Of a DNA stretch of 64,000 bases, positions 60,827-64,000 are shown piece by piece. Location of the stretch: positions 5,580,001 to 5,644,000 of the forward strand of contig JAHREC010000009.1 of the NCBI GenBank assembly GCA_020081605.1, given 5' to 3'. Origin of the DNA: Albifimbria verrucaria (lineage: Eukaryota > Ascomycota > Sordariomycetes > Hypocreales > Stachybotryaceae). A program made the translations under genes and the position numbers. Within the stretch, counting starts at the first letter, position 1, and each line of letters begins with the position of its first letter. The notes beneath the pieces were generated by a model that was not told where the DNA came from, did no database searches, and saw nothing but the letters and a program-made list of their open reading frames with translations.

Positions 60827-61600
60827 ATGGAGTCCTCACGACGTCACCCATTCTTTCTCCAACCCACACCACTGATTCTCCTCTGCCTACTCCTCGTCAC
60901 CTGCAACGTCTCTCTATACACACAAATCCGGAGGCTGCAGCTCGCAGTCGACGACCATGGTTTCAGTGAGTTAATGAACTTGGACGCGCTTCCAAAAACG
61001 CACACTAATGATCTGAAAGCCGGTATATACTCGCGAGGAAAGTCGTGGAAACAGTTCCATACCTACACGGAATACAGCAACGTGAACCAATCTATATCCG
61101 ACATCGCATGGAGCGGTTTCACCACCAACGGGTTCATTGCCATTCCGCACCGCGAGGCTGCACGCTTTGGCCTCCCTGCCGCCGAGGACTTTCCCGACGA
61201 TGCGGAGAAGGGGTTTATGTACTTGCAGGCTTTCACGAGTTGCACTGCGTGGTATGTTACAAGTAACCCCTCCCATCAGTAACAAGTCAAAACCATCCGG
61301 TATTTCCAAGTCTAACTAATGAACGCGGGAGCAGATATACCTGCGGGAAGTGATCCAGGACCTGATGGCAGGCAAGTCCGTAGACGAGAAAGCCATCCAT
61401 ATCAATCACTGCTACGATGCGCTTCGGCAAGAGATCCAATGCCGTGCGAGTGATTACCCGCTGTATGCGCCCTATCAATCGAAGCTGACGGGGATGGTCA
61501 GTTTCGGCTGTGTCGGGATTGGGATGCTTTGACGGAGTTTGCGAAGGAGCATACGGCGTGTTGGCCTACTGGCCATTGCGCGGATCTTGAGGGGCTGTGA
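60827..61600 (+). CDS. UstYa-family (DUF3328) protein 2
   Basis: Exons 60827-61251 and 61335-61600, intron GTATGT...GCAG. The start MESSRRHPF leads into a transmembrane helix (PLILLCLLLVTCNVSLY). The conserved segments are SWKQFHTY, DIAWSGF, the first HxxHC as FHELHC just before the intron, and the second as HINHCYDALRQEIQC. C-terminal Trp/Cys marks (WDALTEF, TACWPTGHC) close the protein at TGA 61598-61600. The frame breaks in the T-run 61231-61233 and the G-run 61490-61493, each mended by one base. Paired UstYa-type proteins are usual in fungal RiPP clusters, where two are often both needed for macrocyclisation. Confidence 0.85.
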
Positions 61601-62048
61601 ATGTGCAGATAGTGTGCGACAGGGAAATTAAGTATAATTATTTTAGCTTTGTGCACCAGTAGTTTATCGATTGATTAATTGATCCTTTTAACGTCCTTTC
61701 CAGTCTAAGACTACGCAAACAGAGGGCTCTTTTATGGGAGATGCGCCCTTTTCGTATTCATGTAGTTGAAGAGCGGCTGGAAAATGTGAATTATATCGTT
61801 AACACGATTTGCGAGAAATTCTGTATACAGCATGTGTTTAGGAGGCCAGTACAGCAGGGCCGATACAGGCAACACAGAACCATTTCGAGGCGTCTTAGAG
61901 TTTCCTTGAATGCTGCTGAACCTCACTCTGTACATGAATTGCTCCATTCATCGGCTTCACCTGTCTCGCCAAATAATCAGAGTCAGTGGGTCCAACGACA
62001 GAAGTATGCAGCGCCTCCTCCGTCGGGGCACGGCGACTCAATCGGAAG
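61601..62048. other. Convergent intergenic region
   Basis: 3' ends of UstYa-like gene 2 and the receptor-like gene face each other here. No feature recognised. Confidence 0.4.
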
Positions 62049-63315
62049 TCAACGCTTTATGTGACTGATTGACACTTTCGAGCCGGTAGACACTTGATTC
62101 CAGACTCCCTCAGACTTCAGCGAGCGCATTGTGAAGACGGATTTGATGCCGCTGATCAGCGACCCTGGTGAGATGGCAGTGAAGAAGGTGCGCATGGGAG
62201 CACGTAGCGTAGGTAAACATACTACCACAAGTCCGAGACCGCATTCTATCATGGTCCAGAAGAGGAGGTAGGTGATGATTTCTGCCAGATGTTAGTATTC
62301 TTGGGTGAGCAGGGAATCAGGGAGGAAATTCGTACTCTCGCCGTCGGATTGGGCAAATGCGTTGACGACGTAGATGATGTAGATGGCCATTCTTGCGGCG
62401 GAAGCTCCGATTGTGCTATCCATCATGTTAGCCATGACTCCCAGCTCCAACCTGCTATCCAGTAGAGGAGAAGGCTCTGAGAACTTACAGTATACCGACA
62501 AGAAAAATGGCGATGACGGTCAATCTCTTCCTGACAGCCATGTGCAACCCCAAATTTTGGGAATTGGCAGCGACCAGATGAAACAATCCATAATGAAATC
62601 GGAGATAGCATATGCCTCGAGAAACTGTAGCTGCGCAGGACAATGCTCCGCAACGAGAGCCACGGGTGCCCACGCGTATGCAGGACGAGTTCCACAGAGA
62701 AAGATGGCTCCGATTCCGAAACTCAAAGTCCAGACGATAACTATTGCAATCATGGAAGTTGTAATGGTATTGAAGGCATCTTTGTAAGTCTTGTTGACGC
62801 AGAAGATCTTGCGGTAGAAGTACAGGATGCTGAGCTTGAGCGCCCCGAAGGCAAAAACTCCAATGAGGTCGAAGTAATACTGGATCTGGGACAAGGGTTA
62901 ATAAGACGTTCTTTTACGTGGCCCGGTCTTGATCACCGAATACTTACTTGCTGAAGAATGACTTGTTGGGGCGAGGTGAAGAACAGATAGGCGTCTGGAC
63001 TAGGGTCAGTTGGGAAAGGAGATGCCCCCAACGCACTCTCCGAAACACCCCATATCAGGAGCCCGGCCATCGCAAGCTCGAGAGCCTGGGCACAACGAGT
63101 CAGCCTGTACTTTTTACTGAATGGAATTTATTGCCTGCGCATACCAGCGCTGGAATACATAGCCAGTCATCCCACCAAAGTGCACTCTTCGTCTTGGCTC
63201 TAGTGTAGAAACGTAGAGCTACACAAGTGGCGCCGAGGATGGGAAAGAAGATGCTGATGAAGATGATTGATGCCGGAGTGGTATAATAATCTGTCATGAC
63301 TGGAGGGCCGCTCAT
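62049..63315 (-). CDS. PTH11-like seven-helix membrane protein (fungal rhodopsin domain)
   Basis: From 63315 (MSGPPVMTDYYTTPAS) the helices read IIFISIFFPILGATCVALRFYTR, then WWDDWLCIPAL, which is the typical DDW motif of this family. Then come LELAMAGLLIWGVSE, IQYYFDLIGVFAFGALKLSILYFYRKIF, MIAIVIVWTLSFGIGAIF with the following paired Cys, and the last helices near 62240. Introns interrupt at about 63145-63087, 62945-62888, 62485-62415 and 62355-62285. One frame break lies in the C-run 62548-62551 (G-run on the coding strand). These proteins are plasma-membrane receptors or sensors in filamentous ascomycetes. It may flank rather than belong to the peptide cluster. Confidence 0.8.
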
Positions 63316-63979
63316 GTTGACGGTGGTGTTTGGATACCGGGAAAACAGCCGTGAAGTCAGTCTTGTCGAGCGTCACGAAGCTTGCAACTCAAACACTGCT
63401 GCACGAAAAACTTTTTCGTTGTATCAGGGTGTCTGACGAAGAAAATCAGAAAAACGTTGGAACCATGGAAGAAGAAAGTCAGCCGTGAAGTTGATACATG
63501 TAACGATAAGCGTGGGATCCGGGGCTTTGTCAAATACTCCCGAAGAATTGAGATGCTCCGCTCTTGTTGGCACCTGATATTGTGGCTGCATGGTCACCAA
63601 GGATCTTGTACATAGTTGACCCGTAGGAGGATCCATGTTGGGTGGTGGTATTGGGTGGTAGTATTGGTTGGTAGTAGGAGTATTGGTAATGGATCAGCAG
63701 CACTGTGCGTGTGTCAACGGCCAACGGGCCGCAACGGCTGACGTACGGTGCCCGTTTCGTAATGAAGACGTACATACGTAGCATCAAGGCGTGGAATACA
63801 ATTACTAGTCAGTCTTGTTGGTATGCAAGACTCTGGAAATCGCAACTTTCCAAGTAGACGTGTATTTTTATCTGACGCTGCGTGACGGATAGGGCCAGTA
63901 CTACTGCAGCACTTACTATGACTCTCTGATTCTGATCCCCGACGATTTGCACCATCTACAACACACAACACAAGGAGCC
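63316..63979. other. Intergenic
   Basis: Upstream of the receptor-like gene. Minus-strand open frames (63636-63424, 63787-63530) have no recognisable family or clear start context, and a GGTGGTA/TTGGT-rich low-complexity stretch lies at 63640-63690. Confidence 0.35.
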
Positions 63980-64000
63980 ATGGAGAGACCGCCCAGCTAC
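63980..64000 (+). CDS. Possible start of a gene leaving the window
   Basis: The ATG at 63980 follows a CA-rich leader (cacaacacaaggagcc), a common context for fungal starts, and opens M-E-R-P-P-S-Y before the window ends. Nothing more can be said. Confidence 0.25.

Noticed and set aside
40255..63315. Polyketide synthase or NRPS core for either cluster
   Set aside because: I looked for KS, AT, A and C domain motifs (for example the DTACSSS type) in all frames and saw none in the window.
63714..63971. Minus-strand open frame near the right edge
   Set aside because: No signal, domain or intron support; it probably lies in the promoter of the gene starting at 63980.
1..64000. tRNA, rRNA or other structured RNA genes
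   Set aside because: No cloverleaf with A and B box spacing and no rRNA core sequence was noticed by eye; a tRNA scan could overturn this.

Overview
The window looks like nuclear DNA of a filamentous ascomycete (Pezizomycotina), probably a sordariomycete and possibly Hypocreales. The evidence is: genes split by 47-80 bp GT-AG introns with CTAAC/CTGAC-like branch sites; Zn2Cys6 regulators; a trichodiene-synthase-type terpene cyclase; UstYa (DUF3328) proteins; a PTH11-like receptor; and AT-rich blocks with a C-to-T/G-to-A excess that looks like repeat-induced point mutation (RIP). Species cannot be fixed from sequence alone.

Layout. 0-4 kb: a sugar transporter of the MFS (cut by the window edge) and a Zn2Cys6 regulator, which look like a sugar-uptake pair. 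5-6.3 kb: a secreted Thr-rich protein with a binding-module-like domain, and an orphan exon. 7-11 kb: a two-gene terpenoid unit on the minus strand (TRI5-type cyclase and BAHD acyltransferase). 11.36-14.88 kb: a RIP-degraded DNA transposon with ~44 bp inverted ends and a TTA target duplication. 15-19 kb: two copies of a ~180 bp MITE around an unrecognised gene and a secreted CVNH lectin. 19.6-22.8 kb: an intact FAD oxidoreductase and an intact membrane-anchored methyltransferase. 24.5-27.4 kb: a RIP-mutated repeat, a GMC oxidoreductase relic and AT-rich DNA. 27.9-33.3 kb: one very large secreted mosaic protein (SGNH esterase, FG-GAP repeats, Cys-rich repeats). 34.3-35.6 kb: a secreted zincin-like metallopeptidase. 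37.4-39.8 kb: a second Zn2Cys6 regulator. 40.2-46.9 kb: a decayed meroterpenoid-type set (P450, UbiA prenyltransferase, SDR, FAD monooxygenase). 48.3-55.6 kb: an AT block whose core has under 1% G+C, with a perfect 8-bp satellite and, at its right edge, a RIP-mutated copy of the 5' end of the 42-kb P450. 55.9-63.3 kb: P450, UstYa-like gene, small secreted Kex2-site peptide, second UstYa-like gene and PTH11-like receptor.

The most interesting candidate system is the last one: two UstYa-family proteins and a P450 around a 51-aa secreted peptide with a KR site have the layout of a small fungal ribosomal-peptide (dikaritin-like) pathway.

A general caution applies to the whole window. In at least ten genes the reading frame is broken, and nearly every break is repaired by one extra base in a homopolymer (for example G4 where the frame needs G5). 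All go in the same direction. This is most simply a systematic consensus error of unpolished long reads, so most broken genes here are probably intact in the organism. The 40-47 kb set, the GMC relic and the AT blocks are different: they show nonsense codons, lost catalytic residues and mixed lesions, and look truly decayed.
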